This document shows, piece after piece, positions 24,422-33,539 of a stretch of 64,000 bases of DNA. The notes beneath the pieces are model-generated. The model was not told where the DNA came from, searched no databases, and saw nothing but the letters and a program-made list of their open reading frames with translations. The stretch is from Nocardia sp. BMG51109 (GTDB lineage Bacteria > Actinomycetota > Actinomycetes > Mycobacteriales > Mycobacteriaceae). Position numbers and translations under genes: made by a program. Positions within the stretch are counted from its first letter, which is position 1. Each line of letters begins with the position of its first letter. The DNA is taken from assembly GCF_000526215.1 (NCBI RefSeq), contig NZ_JAFQ01000004.1:3906001-3970000 (forward strand), read 5' to 3'.

Positions 24422-25402
24422 TCAGATCGGGTCCGGGGTGGTGTGGAGGCCGAGGTGGTGGGTGATCAGGTCCAGGGCCGCCCGGATGGCGGTTTCGTGG
24501 TCGGTGTCGGCGAGTGCGTGGTGGGCGCCGGGGTCGAAGGTGGGGCCGGGTTCGCGGGTCAGCCAGTACTCCTGAGCGGTTCCGCCTGTGAAAGCCAGTG
24601 GGACGACCGGGATTTCGGCCTCGTCGGCGATGCGCGCCTCGGTGGCGGTGCCGGCCCCGCCACCGAACAGGATGACCAGCCGGCTCCGGCGGATCATCTC
24701 GTGGCGGGCCTCGTCGAGGGTCTTGTCGAGGAATTCGAGTGTGCCGAAGTTCCTCTGGACGGGCGCCGGGCGGCGGGAGGTGGTGCGGCGGAACAGGGTC
24801 AGCCGGTCGGGGGTGTAATGGGTGTGGGCCTGCAGGGTTTCCGCCATGGCGTAACCGGTTTCGAGCGCGGGCCTGGAGGCCATGACGAGGAGGCTGACCG
24901 GCAGTTGGGCGAGCGTGCGGCCGAGCAGGCCGGCGACCGGGTTCCACCGCGGATCGGTGTAGTTGCCGCCCAGGAAGATCGGGGTGTCGGCCCTGGCGCG
25001 GTAGGCGCGGGCGAGGCCGGAGGCGAGCTGCGCCAGGATCCGGTAGCGGTAGGTCTTGAACTGGTGGTCGGAGCAGCCGCGATCGTGCTCGCGGACGTAC
25101 TTGAGACGCTCCGTGACGTTCTTGCCGACCAACCCCGGCTCGGAGGCCAGCAGCACCTGAGCGAGCCGCCGGCCGGCCGAATCGGGTATCCCGGCAATCT
25201 GCGAATGTAACTGGCCGACAACCCATTCGGCGATCAGATCGCGGTAGCCCGGTAGCTCGAGCTGCGGCTTCCCGACGAGGGCGACCAGGACGTCGTCCAT
25301 GGCCAGCATGGCTTCGACCGACAGTTCTCGTGCTCTGCGGCCGTAACTCTCCAGCGCCTGATGCAACGGTGTGCGGATCCGCGATGACGTCATGGCCACC
25401 AT
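24422..25402 (-). CDS. SLOG/LOG-like Rossmann-fold nucleotide-binding protein
   Basis: 326 residues from the ATG at 25402; the ATG at 25393 is an alternative with a slightly better purine-rich leader. Residues about 140-280 look like a SLOG/LOG-type domain: IFLGGNYTDPRW (142-153), SRPALETGYA (176-185) and the phosphate-binding loop GGGAGTATE (247-255) with its trailing acidic residue. Such domains bind nucleotides or nucleotide-derived signals, and LOG enzymes cleave nucleoside monophosphates. The N-terminal 140 residues are helical and not recognised. It is on the same strand as the four-gene operon upstream, separated by 338 bp, so a functional link to its nucleoside hydrolase is plausible but not shown. 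Confidence 0.6.
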   Translation of the reverse strand: MVAMTSSRIRTPLHQALESYGRRARELSVEAMLAMDDVLVALVGKPQLELPGYRDLIAEWVVGQLHSQIAGIPDSAGRRLAQVLLASEPGLVGKNVTERLKYVREHDRGCSDHQFKTYRYRILAQLASGLARAYRARADTPIFLGGNYTDPRWNPVAGLLGRTLAQLPVSLLVMASRPALETGYAMAETLQAHTHYTPDRLTLFRRTTSRRPAPVQRNFGTLEFLDKTLDEARHEMIRRSRLVILFGGGAGTATEARIADEAEIPVVPLAFTGGTAQEYWLTREPGPTFDPGAHHALADTDHETAIRAALDLITHHLGLHTTPDPI

Positions 25403-25740
25403 GATTACGCGGGTTTCAGCACACTGTCCGCTTGTCGGGAGCAAATCATCCACAATCCCCCGAACTTTGCCACCTGTGCTTCGGCGCGCGGGTTTGTAAT
25501 GTCGGGATCGACAGGTGCCGGAGGCGTCACGTGTGCGGGGACTCCGCCGCCGGTTGGTCGTCGGAATCCCTTTCGGAGAGAAGGGAAGTGGCAGTACTGT
25601 GGGCAGACACCGTCGACCCGTCGGACTCGTGGAACGAATGACTTCGCTGCTGTGGGTCCCGGTCGCCGCGGCGGTTGCGGTGATCGTGATCCGGCGGCTG
25701 CGTGACGCGACCGGTTACCGGGGTGAGTGGGCGTATGGCA
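25403..25740. other. 338-bp gap between the SLOG-like gene and the nucleoside hydrolase
   Basis: It holds most of a possible 37-codon plus-strand frame (25638-25751). The remainder has no supported gene; it presumably includes the promoter of the SLOG-like gene, which reads leftwards. No clear hairpin terminator for the four-gene operon was found. Confidence 0.4.
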
Positions 25741-25751
25741 TCAGGGCGTGA
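25638..25751 (+). CDS. Possible single-span membrane micropeptide, 37 aa
   Basis: Starting at the ATG at 25638, the frame encodes one hydrophobic segment (LLWVPVAAAVAVIVI) followed by basic and aromatic residues. This is a typical small membrane protein layout, but the ribosome site is weak, and the frame overlaps the 3' end of the convergent nucleoside hydrolase by 11 bp. It may be chance. Confidence 0.25.
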   Translation: MTSLLWVPVAAAVAVIVIRRLRDATGYRGEWAYGIRA

Positions 25752-26742
25752 GCAGGTCGGCCAGCCAGGTGCGGAAGGCGGGGTAGTCGGCGCGGCCGGA
25801 GACCCAGAGCGGGCTTCCGCCGGCGTCGGCGGACATGCGGGCGTCCTCGGCGAGAGTGAGACGGCGGCGGCCGAAGTCGACGAAGGGCAATTGCAGGGCC
25901 GCGGTGAGGGCGAGCGGATCGTGCTGCATGCTCCTGGGGTGGAATCGCCGGAACCACCGGTCCAGGTGGGCGGTCAGCAGCGCCGCCCAGGCGGGCGAGC
26001 CCGGTTCGGCCAGCGACTTGTAGACGGCCGTGTCGGCGTCCACGGCGGTCTCGTCGGTGAAGGTGATGTCGGACAGCACGAGTTGCAGGGCCGGCACGGT
26101 GTCGACGACGTGGCGGGCGGCGGCGGGGTCGAGCCGGAAATTGTGCTCGGCGCGCCGGGGATCGCGATAGTTGATGGCCCCGCCCATCTGAGTGACCACC
26201 AGGCGCCGGGCCAGTTCCGGTGCGCGGCGCAGGATTTCGGCGAGGTTGGTCAGCGGTCCCATGCCGACCCAGCGGACCGGCCCGTCGGTGGCGGCGCAGA
26301 CGGTGCGCACCGCGTCGAGCACATCGGTCGGCTGGCGCGGCACGTCGTCGGGGACGAGATCGTCGACGACGTAGTAGCGGTTGTTGCCGAGATCCGCGCC
26401 GGCGACGACGGGGATGTCCTGCCGGTCGAGCAGGTCGAGCAGGTGGCGAGCGAATCGTGCCCGCCCGCCGTGGTTTTCGTCGGTGGTGAGCACGAGGGCG
26501 AGTTCGGGTGCGCCGCGGGCGGCACAGGCGATGGCCAGGGCGTCGTCGGGGTCGCCGCCGATATCGGTGTCGATGATGAGCGGGGTGCCCCGGACCGGCG
26601 GGGGCGGCGGCCCGTCGCCGCGGAGGCGTTCCGCCAGCGGGCCGAAGCCGAGATCGGCGTAGCGCTCGGCGAATCCGGGCAGGGATCCCGACGCCGATTC
26701 GAACGTTTCGTCGGCGTCCTCGTTATCGATGTCACCCATCAT
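25741..26742 (-). CDS. Inosine-uridine-preferring-type nucleoside hydrolase family protein
   Basis: 333 residues from the ATG at 26742 (ATGATGGGTGA overlaps the preceding gene's stop; the next codon is also ATG), with GAGAGGAG upstream. The calcium/ribose signature DTDIGGDPDDALA is at 58-70, EHNFRLDPAAA supplies the substrate loop, and a late HDPLAL carries the last metal Asp. The core is intact, so hydrolysis of an N-ribosidic bond is expected. The roughly 50-residue acidic N-terminal extension is unusual. As the last gene of an operon with a HerA-like ATPase, it may act on a nucleotide or nucleoside signal rather than in simple salvage; that is inference. Confidence 0.85.
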   Translation of the reverse strand: MMGDIDNEDADETFESASGSLPGFAERYADLGFGPLAERLRGDGPPPPPVRGTPLIIDTDIGGDPDDALAIACAARGAPELALVLTTDENHGGRARFARHLLDLLDRQDIPVVAGADLGNNRYYVVDDLVPDDVPRQPTDVLDAVRTVCAATDGPVRWVGMGPLTNLAEILRRAPELARRLVVTQMGGAINYRDPRRAEHNFRLDPAAARHVVDTVPALQLVLSDITFTDETAVDADTAVYKSLAEPGSPAWAALLTAHLDRWFRRFHPRSMQHDPLALTAALQLPFVDFGRRRLTLAEDARMSADAGGSPLWVSGRADYPAFRTWLADLLTP

Positions 26743-28924
26743 CGGCTCCTCTCGACTGCGGGTACTGTCGGTGGAAATCTGCGACATACGTCTTCTTGTC
26801 GTCCGGCGAGCCGAGCCACGGATAATCGCGCCACGCGGAGGCCGCCGCCGTGTCGTCGAGCCCCGCACGGTCGACCGCGGTACGCAGGTCGGCGAGTTCT
26901 CCGCCGGAGCGTGGCACGAACGAATCCATGAGTTCGGCGAACGCGGGGTCGGTACTTCCGGTGCCTGTTACCCATGATCGCACCTGTCGTGCGAAGTTTT
27001 CTGCCTTCCCGGACAGTTCACCGCGCGAGTCGCCGCCGGCGTCGCGCAGGTCGGCGACGTAGCGGGCGTAGTTGGCGACGGCGAGTTGGCCGGCGTCCAT
27101 GACCGCGAGCCGCACCGCGGCGTCGGTGTAGTCCTGGGAGACCACGGCGGGGTCCAGCCGGTCCAACCGCGGGGATTCCGGCTGCCGGATCGGTCGGCCG
27201 TCCTCGTCGTAGCCCCGGGTCTTCCCCATCGAGCCGCGCAGGATGTGCTCGATCGTCAGGACGGCATCCTTCTCCGTGAAGATCGCGAAAGGACTGTCCG
27301 GTGCGGTCGCGTCGCCGGCGGAGGCGTCGGCGGGGAGATGGAGGGCGTGCCCGGTCTTGCTGTCGGGATGCGGGTCGCCGCGGGCCTGTCCCAGGAACAG
27401 GTAGTGGCCGTGGACGTTGAGGTCGGGGTAGAGGGCCGTCAGCAATTCTTGGACCGTGCCTTTGAAACTGGAGTCGACGATGATCACGTCGGCGCCGGGC
27501 GTGGCGACGGGGACGCCACGAGATTCCACGTGGTTGGTCAGGCGGGCCCTGGCTCCGGGGATCTCTTCCGGGTCGACATCGGTCCGGGTGGCGCGGAAGG
27601 GCGCGAGCTCGTCGAAGGTGCGCCCGGTGTGGGTTTCCACATCCTGGACCGCAGCGTCGGCTCGTGCCCGCGGGACGGCGATGAGGGTGCAGTGGGAGTC
27701 GAAGAGGTTTCGGTCGAGCTCGTAGGCGGCCAGCGCGAGGCTGTCGCCGTCGCGGCTCACGAAGGCGATGACGGTGCCGGGCGCCTTGGCGAGGTGTTCC
27801 CGGCAGGCGTCGAGTATGCGTTCGGTGTAAGCGGTGATGAACGGTGCGTGATTGTCGGCGACCACGTCGTAGGCCCTCTCGACCGCGGCGATCGCGTCCG
27901 GGGCGTCGATACCGTGCCCGGCGCAGATGGCGTCGATACCCTGCCGCCGGCGCTCTGCGGCCTCGGCCTGTAGCCGTGCATCGAGCGTTTCCGGGGCGGC
28001 CGGGAGATCGGGTATGCCTGGTGCCGAAGAGGTTTCGAATGCCTCGGTCCGGGGGCCGGGTTCGTCGGCCGTTGCCGAACGGATTTCCGCCGTGTCGGCG
28101 TGCGGCTGGAATTCGCCCGCCGTTTTCGGAGGGGTTTCCGCGGTCTCGCCAGGGTGGGCCGGATCCTCGTCGGCCCTCATTGTCGAATCGGAGGCAGCCG
28201 CTTCGCGTTCCGGCTCGGGGATTCCGTCTGCCGTTGTGGCCGACCGGGTTGCAGCGGGCTCCTGCTGACCCCAGGGCGTGTCGGCTGCTGCCGCGGAGCT
28301 TTCTGTTTCGTCTCGGGGCGCGTGTTCCCCGTCAGCCGTTGGCGTCGAGCGGGATTCGACCGTTCGGTGTTGCGACGTGGAGGTGTTGTCGGCCGTAGTG
28401 GCCGAGGCGATGCCGGCAGCGTTGTGCTGGACTTCGGATTCTTCGATTGCCGCCGAACGACTTCCGGTGGATCTGCGCTGATCCTCGGGTTCGTCGCCCG
28501 TTACCGAGCCAATTTCACCGCTCTCGTGCCGGGCGGTGGATTCATCGGCGTTCCCGCCTGGCTCGAGCTCGATACCGCCGGGGCGGCCATCGTGGTGGAG
28601 TTGGCTGACAGCTCCGGGATCGTCAGCAGGAGAGCCGGTTCGGATGTGCCCCGCGGGTTCGGCATCGGTCGGTCCGCGGGTTCGCTCCCCCTCATCCGCA
28701 TGGGAGTGGGCGGTACGGTCGCTCGCTTGCTCCGCCGGTCCGGGGAGATCGAGCCCGAGTAGGCGTTCGCTGTCGTTGAGGGCTGCGTCAGGCCTGCGAC
28801 CGGCTGGGCTCGCGGTGTTTCGCCGAGCGACCTCGGCGTCGCTGCCGGGTCGATCCTGCGAGGTCTCCGGCGGCGTCGCGGCGGCCTCGCGCGGGTCCGG
28901 GGGAGGTTGGCCGTCGATGCTCAT
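26732..28924 (-). CDS. Large protein with disordered N-terminus and HAD/phosphoribosyltransferase-like core
   Basis: 730 residues, starting at an ATG that overlaps the stop of the HerA-like gene (ATGA). Residues 1 to about 320 are low complexity, rich in Glu, Ala, Thr, Asp and Ser, and probably disordered. The core begins near a helical segment (LQAEAAERRRQGIDAI) and contains FVSRDGDSLAL (about 385-396) and VIIVDSSFKGTVQELL (about 478-492). This pairing recalls the SRDG and VDxGWxGT-like motifs of HAD-type hydrolases associated with glycan genes (COG5610-like), and the second motif also resembles a PRPP-binding loop. Neither assignment is certain. The C-terminal 200 residues are helical and unrecognised. 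Confidence 0.55.
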   Translation of the reverse strand: MSIDGQPPPDPREAAATPPETSQDRPGSDAEVARRNTASPAGRRPDAALNDSERLLGLDLPGPAEQASDRTAHSHADEGERTRGPTDAEPAGHIRTGSPADDPGAVSQLHHDGRPGGIELEPGGNADESTARHESGEIGSVTGDEPEDQRRSTGSRSAAIEESEVQHNAAGIASATTADNTSTSQHRTVESRSTPTADGEHAPRDETESSAAAADTPWGQQEPAATRSATTADGIPEPEREAAASDSTMRADEDPAHPGETAETPPKTAGEFQPHADTAEIRSATADEPGPRTEAFETSSAPGIPDLPAAPETLDARLQAEAAERRRQGIDAICAGHGIDAPDAIAAVERAYDVVADNHAPFITAYTERILDACREHLAKAPGTVIAFVSRDGDSLALAAYELDRNLFDSHCTLIAVPRARADAAVQDVETHTGRTFDELAPFRATRTDVDPEEIPGARARLTNHVESRGVPVATPGADVIIVDSSFKGTVQELLTALYPDLNVHGHYLFLGQARGDPHPDSKTGHALHLPADASAGDATAPDSPFAIFTEKDAVLTIEHILRGSMGKTRGYDEDGRPIRQPESPRLDRLDPAVVSQDYTDAAVRLAVMDAGQLAVANYARYVADLRDAGGDSRGELSGKAENFARQVRSWVTGTGSTDPAFAELMDSFVPRSGGELADLRTAVDRAGLDDTAAASAWRDYPWLGSPDDKKTYVADFHRQYPQSRGADDG

Positions 28925-31746
28925 GGACCACCTCGCGTGGTGTCGTCCGGTGCGGGCAGCTCCGGTGCGGGCAGTAGAGCCAGCGGCCACCGCATCAGTC
29001 CGTGCAGGTGGGCGGTGGCGTGGCGCAATCGTTGTTCGATCGAGGGGGCGCGGCTGAGCCGGTCGATCGTGGTCGCGAGCAGGCCGGGTTCGGGGCCGGT
29101 CACGATGCGCGGGTCGGCCCAGTTGTCCGGATGGGCGTGCAGCATGTCGCGCTGTTCGGCGAGGGTGTCGCCGGGCAGGTGGAGCCCGCGCTTCGCCCAC
29201 GCGGTGGTGTCCGGATGCGGCCGATCCGCGGGCAGCGTCTCGTCGCGCAGTGCCTGTTCGACGTCGACCCACCGGTAACGCCCGGCCTGCCAACGAGTTT
29301 CGTCGTCGGCGCAGGATGCGGGCAGGCAGTGCAATGCGGCGGCGGCAACCTCGTCCAAGTGGTCGATGAGTTCTTCGGGCGGAAAATAGGCGACCAGCCC
29401 GGTGTAGCGGTGGCCGACCGCGGTGCGGAGGCGGTGGCCGACGGCCTCGGTGAGGATCGCCGGTTCGATCCGGGCGATCCACGTCGTGAGCCAGTCGGGG
29501 TCCGGGCGCGGGCCGGGGCGTCCGACGAGGTGCGCGATCACCGTGAGCTCGGTCCACAGGGTCAGGCGGGGGTCGTCGGCGAGCGAGTGGGCACGGTGCA
29601 GATCCCGCAGCGCCAAGGGCGTTTCGCGCGGTGCGGGGAACAGCGCCGGCGTCGGGCCGGGGTGGCGTGCCTCGCGTGTCTCGCCGAGCGGGATGTCGAT
29701 GCGGACCGGGCGGTCCATGCCGTCGGTGAAGACGACCGCGCGGCCGGGCGGCAGCGACACGATGTGCCGGGATTGGGCCGGGCCGAGATTCATGGTGGCG
29801 CCGACGAGATCGCGGTCCTCGGCGGCGGGGAGGCGGTGCACGATCTTGAGCGCGGTGTTCTTGACGACATCGGGCGTGATCTTGCTGGGGATCTGCTCGG
29901 CGACGACGATTCCTTCGCCGTAGGCGCGGATTTCGGCCAGCAGGGCGGTGAACAGCTCCACCGCGTGCGCGGACTGGCTGCCGGGTTCCGCCCGGCGCAG
30001 CAGCCGGTGGGCCTCCTCGAGGACGGTGACGTGCGCCAGTCCGGCCGAGCGGTCGGTGCGGTGGGTGCGCAGGTGCTCGGCGATGCGGATGAGGACCGCG
30101 CCGATGAGGAAGGCCTTGTCGGCGTCGGTGCCGATGTCCTCGATCTCGATGACGGTGTCGGTGGCCAGCAGGGCGGCGGTGTCGAGGCGGTAGCGCCCGT
30201 CGAAGAAGCGGCCGGGCGTGCCCAGGCGCAGCGATCCGAGCCGCACGTCGATGAAACCCCGGACGTTGTCGGTGATTTCGCGGCCGTAGCCGATGGTGTC
30301 GACCACCGCGAGGGCCGTGCTCCGAAGGTCGCCCAGGGTCGGATAGCGGGGTGTCCGGCCGGGGCGGCGGGGTGCGCCGACGACGGTGTCCCAGCCGAGG
30401 TCGGTGTAGCAGCGGGTCAACGCGTGCGACAGCACCTGCGGGAACGGTTCGACGGCGTCGAAGGAGGCGAGGAACAGGGCGCGGATGAGGTCGATGTGGG
30501 TTTGCAGCGGGAACCCGGGTTCGGGTTCGAGGGGGTTGATTCCGGCGGGGACGCTGTCGGGGTCGCCGGGCCGGATCACCGTGACGGGTGCCCCGGTGCG
30601 GCCGGCCATGGCGGCGTATTCGGCCTTGGCCGGCTCGATGACCAGCCATGGAATTCCGGCGGTGTGCAGGTGCTCGAGCAGGTGCCGCACGGTTTGGGAT
30701 TTGCCGGATCCGGTTGCGCCGGCGACGAATCCGTGCCGGTTGAGGGTGTCGCGGGTGACGGTGAACCGATGGACGGGCGCATCGGCGGAGTCGAGGACGG
30801 TGCCGAGGTCGATATCGCCGTCGTGTTCGGGCGTCAGGTCGAACTCGGCCGCCTCGACCATGCGGATGCCGGGTAGTTCCCGGCGCGGCGGTCGGGCCAG
30901 TTCGGCGAGGAGTTCGGTATCGGCCAGGAAGGGGGAGCGGGTGTCGGCGCCGGTGACCGGTGCCGCCAGCGTCTCGGCGAGACCGGCCGCCGCCGGATGC
31001 GGGGTGAGCAGGTAGGGGAGATCGTCGAGATCGGCCGCGCTGCACAGCAGTCCGGCCGCTCGATGGGTGCCGGCGAGGTCGTCGCCGCCGACGAGCACGT
31101 GCGCGTTCCACACACCGCAGGCACGTGCCCGGGTCAGCTCGCGGTACCGGAATTCGCCGCGCTGCACGGCGATTCGGGCAGGCTCGGAGTCCTCGCGGGC
31201 ACGCCACAGCGGCAGCTGCACTTCCAGTTCGGCCAGTTCCTCGTCGACTCGGGCGGGCGGAACGGGGGAGGCCACGACGAGCCATACGAATCTGCCCGGC
31301 AGGTGAGTGATGTAGTCCTCGAAGCCGCCGCGCCGGGGGCGGCCCGCCGCGGAGCCGGGTGTCGGCAGCCACAGGGAATCGGCGCGACCGGTGCACCGTA
31401 TCCAGACGGGCATCCGTTCCCACTGCGTCACCACCGATTCCGTGGGCACGGCCCGGGCCGTGGCCCCCGGCGGAAACAGCATCCGGTCCGCGTCGCGGCC
31501 GGCTATCGACGGAAACCGGGGGTCGCCGCCGACCAGCACTCGGATCCGGCCGTCGGCGCCGATCCGGTCCCAGGCCACCGCCAAGGAGCACTCGGTGCCG
31601 GTGAGACACAGCGTTGCGTGGGCCGCGGTGAGTGCGGCGAATACGGCGACGCGCTGGTGCCGTGCCTGCCGGTCCGCCGGCCGGTCGCCGTCGGGGGGTG
31701 GCGACGGAATGGTCCGGATCTGGTGAAAACCCAAGCCGCTCAACAT
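28921..31746 (-). CDS. HerA/VirB4-type ATP-binding protein (DUF87-like)
   Basis: 941 residues; the ATG overlaps the stop of the upstream gene (ATGTTGA). Walker A GATGSGKSQ lies at about 338-347 and Walker B HVTVLEEAHRLL at about 570-580; the sensor-like segment EIRAYGEGIVVAEQIPSKI follows, as in HerA/FtsK-superfamily DNA-translocating or conjugative ATPases. The N-terminal 300 residues resemble an ATPase-associated barrel/linker region, and the C-terminal 250 residues are family-specific. It probably forms hexamers that pump DNA or protein, powered by ATP. Partners are expected among the overlapping genes: the two-TM protein before it and the HAD-like protein and nucleoside hydrolase after it. 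Confidence 0.85.
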   Translation of the reverse strand: MLSGLGFHQIRTIPSPPPDGDRPADRQARHQRVAVFAALTAAHATLCLTGTECSLAVAWDRIGADGRIRVLVGGDPRFPSIAGRDADRMLFPPGATARAVPTESVVTQWERMPVWIRCTGRADSLWLPTPGSAAGRPRRGGFEDYITHLPGRFVWLVVASPVPPARVDEELAELEVQLPLWRAREDSEPARIAVQRGEFRYRELTRARACGVWNAHVLVGGDDLAGTHRAAGLLCSAADLDDLPYLLTPHPAAAGLAETLAAPVTGADTRSPFLADTELLAELARPPRRELPGIRMVEAAEFDLTPEHDGDIDLGTVLDSADAPVHRFTVTRDTLNRHGFVAGATGSGKSQTVRHLLEHLHTAGIPWLVIEPAKAEYAAMAGRTGAPVTVIRPGDPDSVPAGINPLEPEPGFPLQTHIDLIRALFLASFDAVEPFPQVLSHALTRCYTDLGWDTVVGAPRRPGRTPRYPTLGDLRSTALAVVDTIGYGREITDNVRGFIDVRLGSLRLGTPGRFFDGRYRLDTAALLATDTVIEIEDIGTDADKAFLIGAVLIRIAEHLRTHRTDRSAGLAHVTVLEEAHRLLRRAEPGSQSAHAVELFTALLAEIRAYGEGIVVAEQIPSKITPDVVKNTALKIVHRLPAAEDRDLVGATMNLGPAQSRHIVSLPPGRAVVFTDGMDRPVRIDIPLGETREARHPGPTPALFPAPRETPLALRDLHRAHSLADDPRLTLWTELTVIAHLVGRPGPRPDPDWLTTWIARIEPAILTEAVGHRLRTAVGHRYTGLVAYFPPEELIDHLDEVAAAALHCLPASCADDETRWQAGRYRWVDVEQALRDETLPADRPHPDTTAWAKRGLHLPGDTLAEQRDMLHAHPDNWADPRIVTGPEPGLLATTIDRLSRAPSIEQRLRHATAHLHGLMRWPLALLPAPELPAPDDTTRGGP

Positions 31747-33539
31747 GATGCCGCCGTCGCGGTGCGTGGTGCGGCGGCGACCCGATCGAGCAGCGCGATC
31801 CCGGGATTGCAGTCGCCGGCGACGACCCGCCGCCCGTGCCCTTCGTTTTCCACCCAGACGAACGCCGTCGCCGGCAGCGACTGGAACGTCGTCGGCTCCA
31901 CCAGGTACTCGTAGGCGCGCGCCCAGGTACGTCCGGTCGACGTGTTCTCCGCGCGCGACCAGCTGGTGGTCTGTGACCAGGTGGCCGCCCGGGAGTGGGA
32001 GTCCGAGCTGCCGGCCGACGTCGGTGCATAGTTGTCGGTGACAGTGGAGGTCACCGAATCACCGGTGGTGTCGGAGATTCCGTCGGTGAAGCTGCGGCCG
32101 ATCTGCTCGGTCAGCTGCGACAGCACGAATCTGTGCCCGCGGCCGACGAAGTCGGCGGCGGCCGCGGCCTCGGCGGCGTTTCCCAGCCGCATCAACAGCG
32201 CCGCGCTGCCGGCGGCGCCGAGCAGCTGCGTGTGCTCGCCGCGCAGATGCTCGGACATGGTAATCAGCCGCAGCCCGGCGCGGCCGGTGTGCCGGGCCAG
32301 CGCCTCCAACTGCTCGGTGTCGAGGCGATCGGCGCCCGCGACGACCACGGCGCCCGGCGTGGCCGCGGCGCCGGCCCGGACCTCGTGCATCGTCCGGGCG
32401 AAGACGAGCCCGTCGAGCAGGTGTTTGCGGCGCGCGTTCGGGTCGGCGGTCGCGACGACGCGCAGACCTGCCCGGGGCCGGACCGGTTCGAGCGTGGCGG
32501 CGGCGGGCAGGTCGCCGAGCAGGCGCAGCGCCGCGGTCAGGAATCGCAGCTCCTCCTCGGCGAGCGAGCCGAGGGTTTCGGTGATCCGGTTCAGCCGGCG
32601 GATCTCGTTGCCGGACAAGCTGTTGTGCCGCTCGGTGTCGAAGGTGCGGCGCAGCACCGACAGACCGGCCGCGATCCGCCGGAAGGTCCGCGGTGGTTCG
32701 AGGCAGTCGTGCACGGCCTCGACCAGCTCGGCGTCCACCGCATGGACTCGTGCCGCATCCGGTGGCGAGCCCCGCATCGCGGCCAGGACCTCGGCCACCA
32801 TCTCGCCGGCCTGTGCGGAGGGCAGATCCGCGACACCGACCACGCCGTCGCGCGGCACGCGGTCCACTCGCACGCCGTAGCCGACCGTACCGGCCAGCGT
32901 CGCCAGTTCCGCCGCCACGCCGCGCTCGGTGAAATCCAGGATCAGCACCGTCGAACCGGTCGACAACAGCGAAAGGCCCAGTGTGGCAAGCAGGCTCGAC
33001 CAGCCGTCGGCCGTGCCGCCGAATACCGTCACCTGGTTCCAGTCCCGCTCGGGTTGCACCGGATACCACCGCACCGCCGCCGCGAGCCGCTCCTGCTCGC
33101 GCCGGTCATGCTCGGCGACTTGGGATTTCCACCGATTCATCGCCGTCTCGAACCGGCTCCATTCCTCGGCCGCCCGTGTCTCGTGCAACCGGCGAGCGGT
33201 GGCGTATTGCATTCCCGCGAGGGCGGACCACGCGGCGACCGGCGCCAGTACCACGCCGGCCGCCACCGGCCACCACGCCAGCCCCCACGAGGCGGCCAGC
33301 ACCGTCGCGAACGCCGCCGTGAGCACCCCGGCGCCCAGCATCAGCGGGATCCCGCGCACCCGCCCGCGAAACCGTTCGAGACTCCGCGGCTCCGCGAACC
33401 CCAGCCATTGCGGGGCGCAATCGTGCACAGGACTCGGCGCCGGCGGTGCGGGAACGACATATTCCCAGCCCCACCGTTCCCGCGCACCCAGTAGACGGGC
33501 CGCAAGCTGGTGATTGCCCACCATCGACAACTGATCCAC
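31740..33539 (-). CDS. Two-TM membrane protein with P-loop-like degenerate domain
   Basis: 599 residues from a GTG with GGGGGA 6 bp upstream. Two transmembrane helices lie at about 64-84 and 88-108, followed by a charged helical, probably coiled stretch (112-155). The following domain has strand-loop order like a RecA-fold ATPase, but the expected Walker A is only GGTADGWSS (174-182); a Walker-B-like TVLILDFT is at 197-204. A conjugative coupling-protein-like arrangement (membrane anchor plus ATPase fold) is suggested, with catalysis lost or transferred to the next gene. The C-terminal 100 residues are Ser/Thr-rich. First gene of the four-gene unit; its family was not recognised. Confidence 0.6.
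   Translation of the reverse strand: MDQLSMVGNHQLAARLLGARERWGWEYVVPAPPAPSPVHDCAPQWLGFAEPRSLERFRGRVRGIPLMLGAGVLTAAFATVLAASWGLAWWPVAAGVVLAPVAAWSALAGMQYATARRLHETRAAEEWSRFETAMNRWKSQVAEHDRREQERLAAAVRWYPVQPERDWNQVTVFGGTADGWSSLLATLGLSLLSTGSTVLILDFTERGVAAELATLAGTVGYGVRVDRVPRDGVVGVADLPSAQAGEMVAEVLAAMRGSPPDAARVHAVDAELVEAVHDCLEPPRTFRRIAAGLSVLRRTFDTERHNSLSGNEIRRLNRITETLGSLAEEELRFLTAALRLLGDLPAAATLEPVRPRAGLRVVATADPNARRKHLLDGLVFARTMHEVRAGAAATPGAVVVAGADRLDTEQLEALARHTGRAGLRLITMSEHLRGEHTQLLGAAGSAALLMRLGNAAEAAAAADFVGRGHRFVLSQLTEQIGRSFTDGISDTTGDSVTSTVTDNYAPTSAGSSDSHSRAATWSQTTSWSRAENTSTGRTWARAYEYLVEPTTFQSLPATAFVWVENEGHGRRVVAGDCNPGIALLDRVAAAPRTATAASC

Noticed and set aside
28922..32029. Upstream continuation of the HAD-like protein's frame (about 1000 more codons)
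   Set aside because: It overlaps the whole HerA-like gene in another frame and is Arg/Pro-rich low complexity; the ATGA overlap at 28921-28924 gives the natural start.
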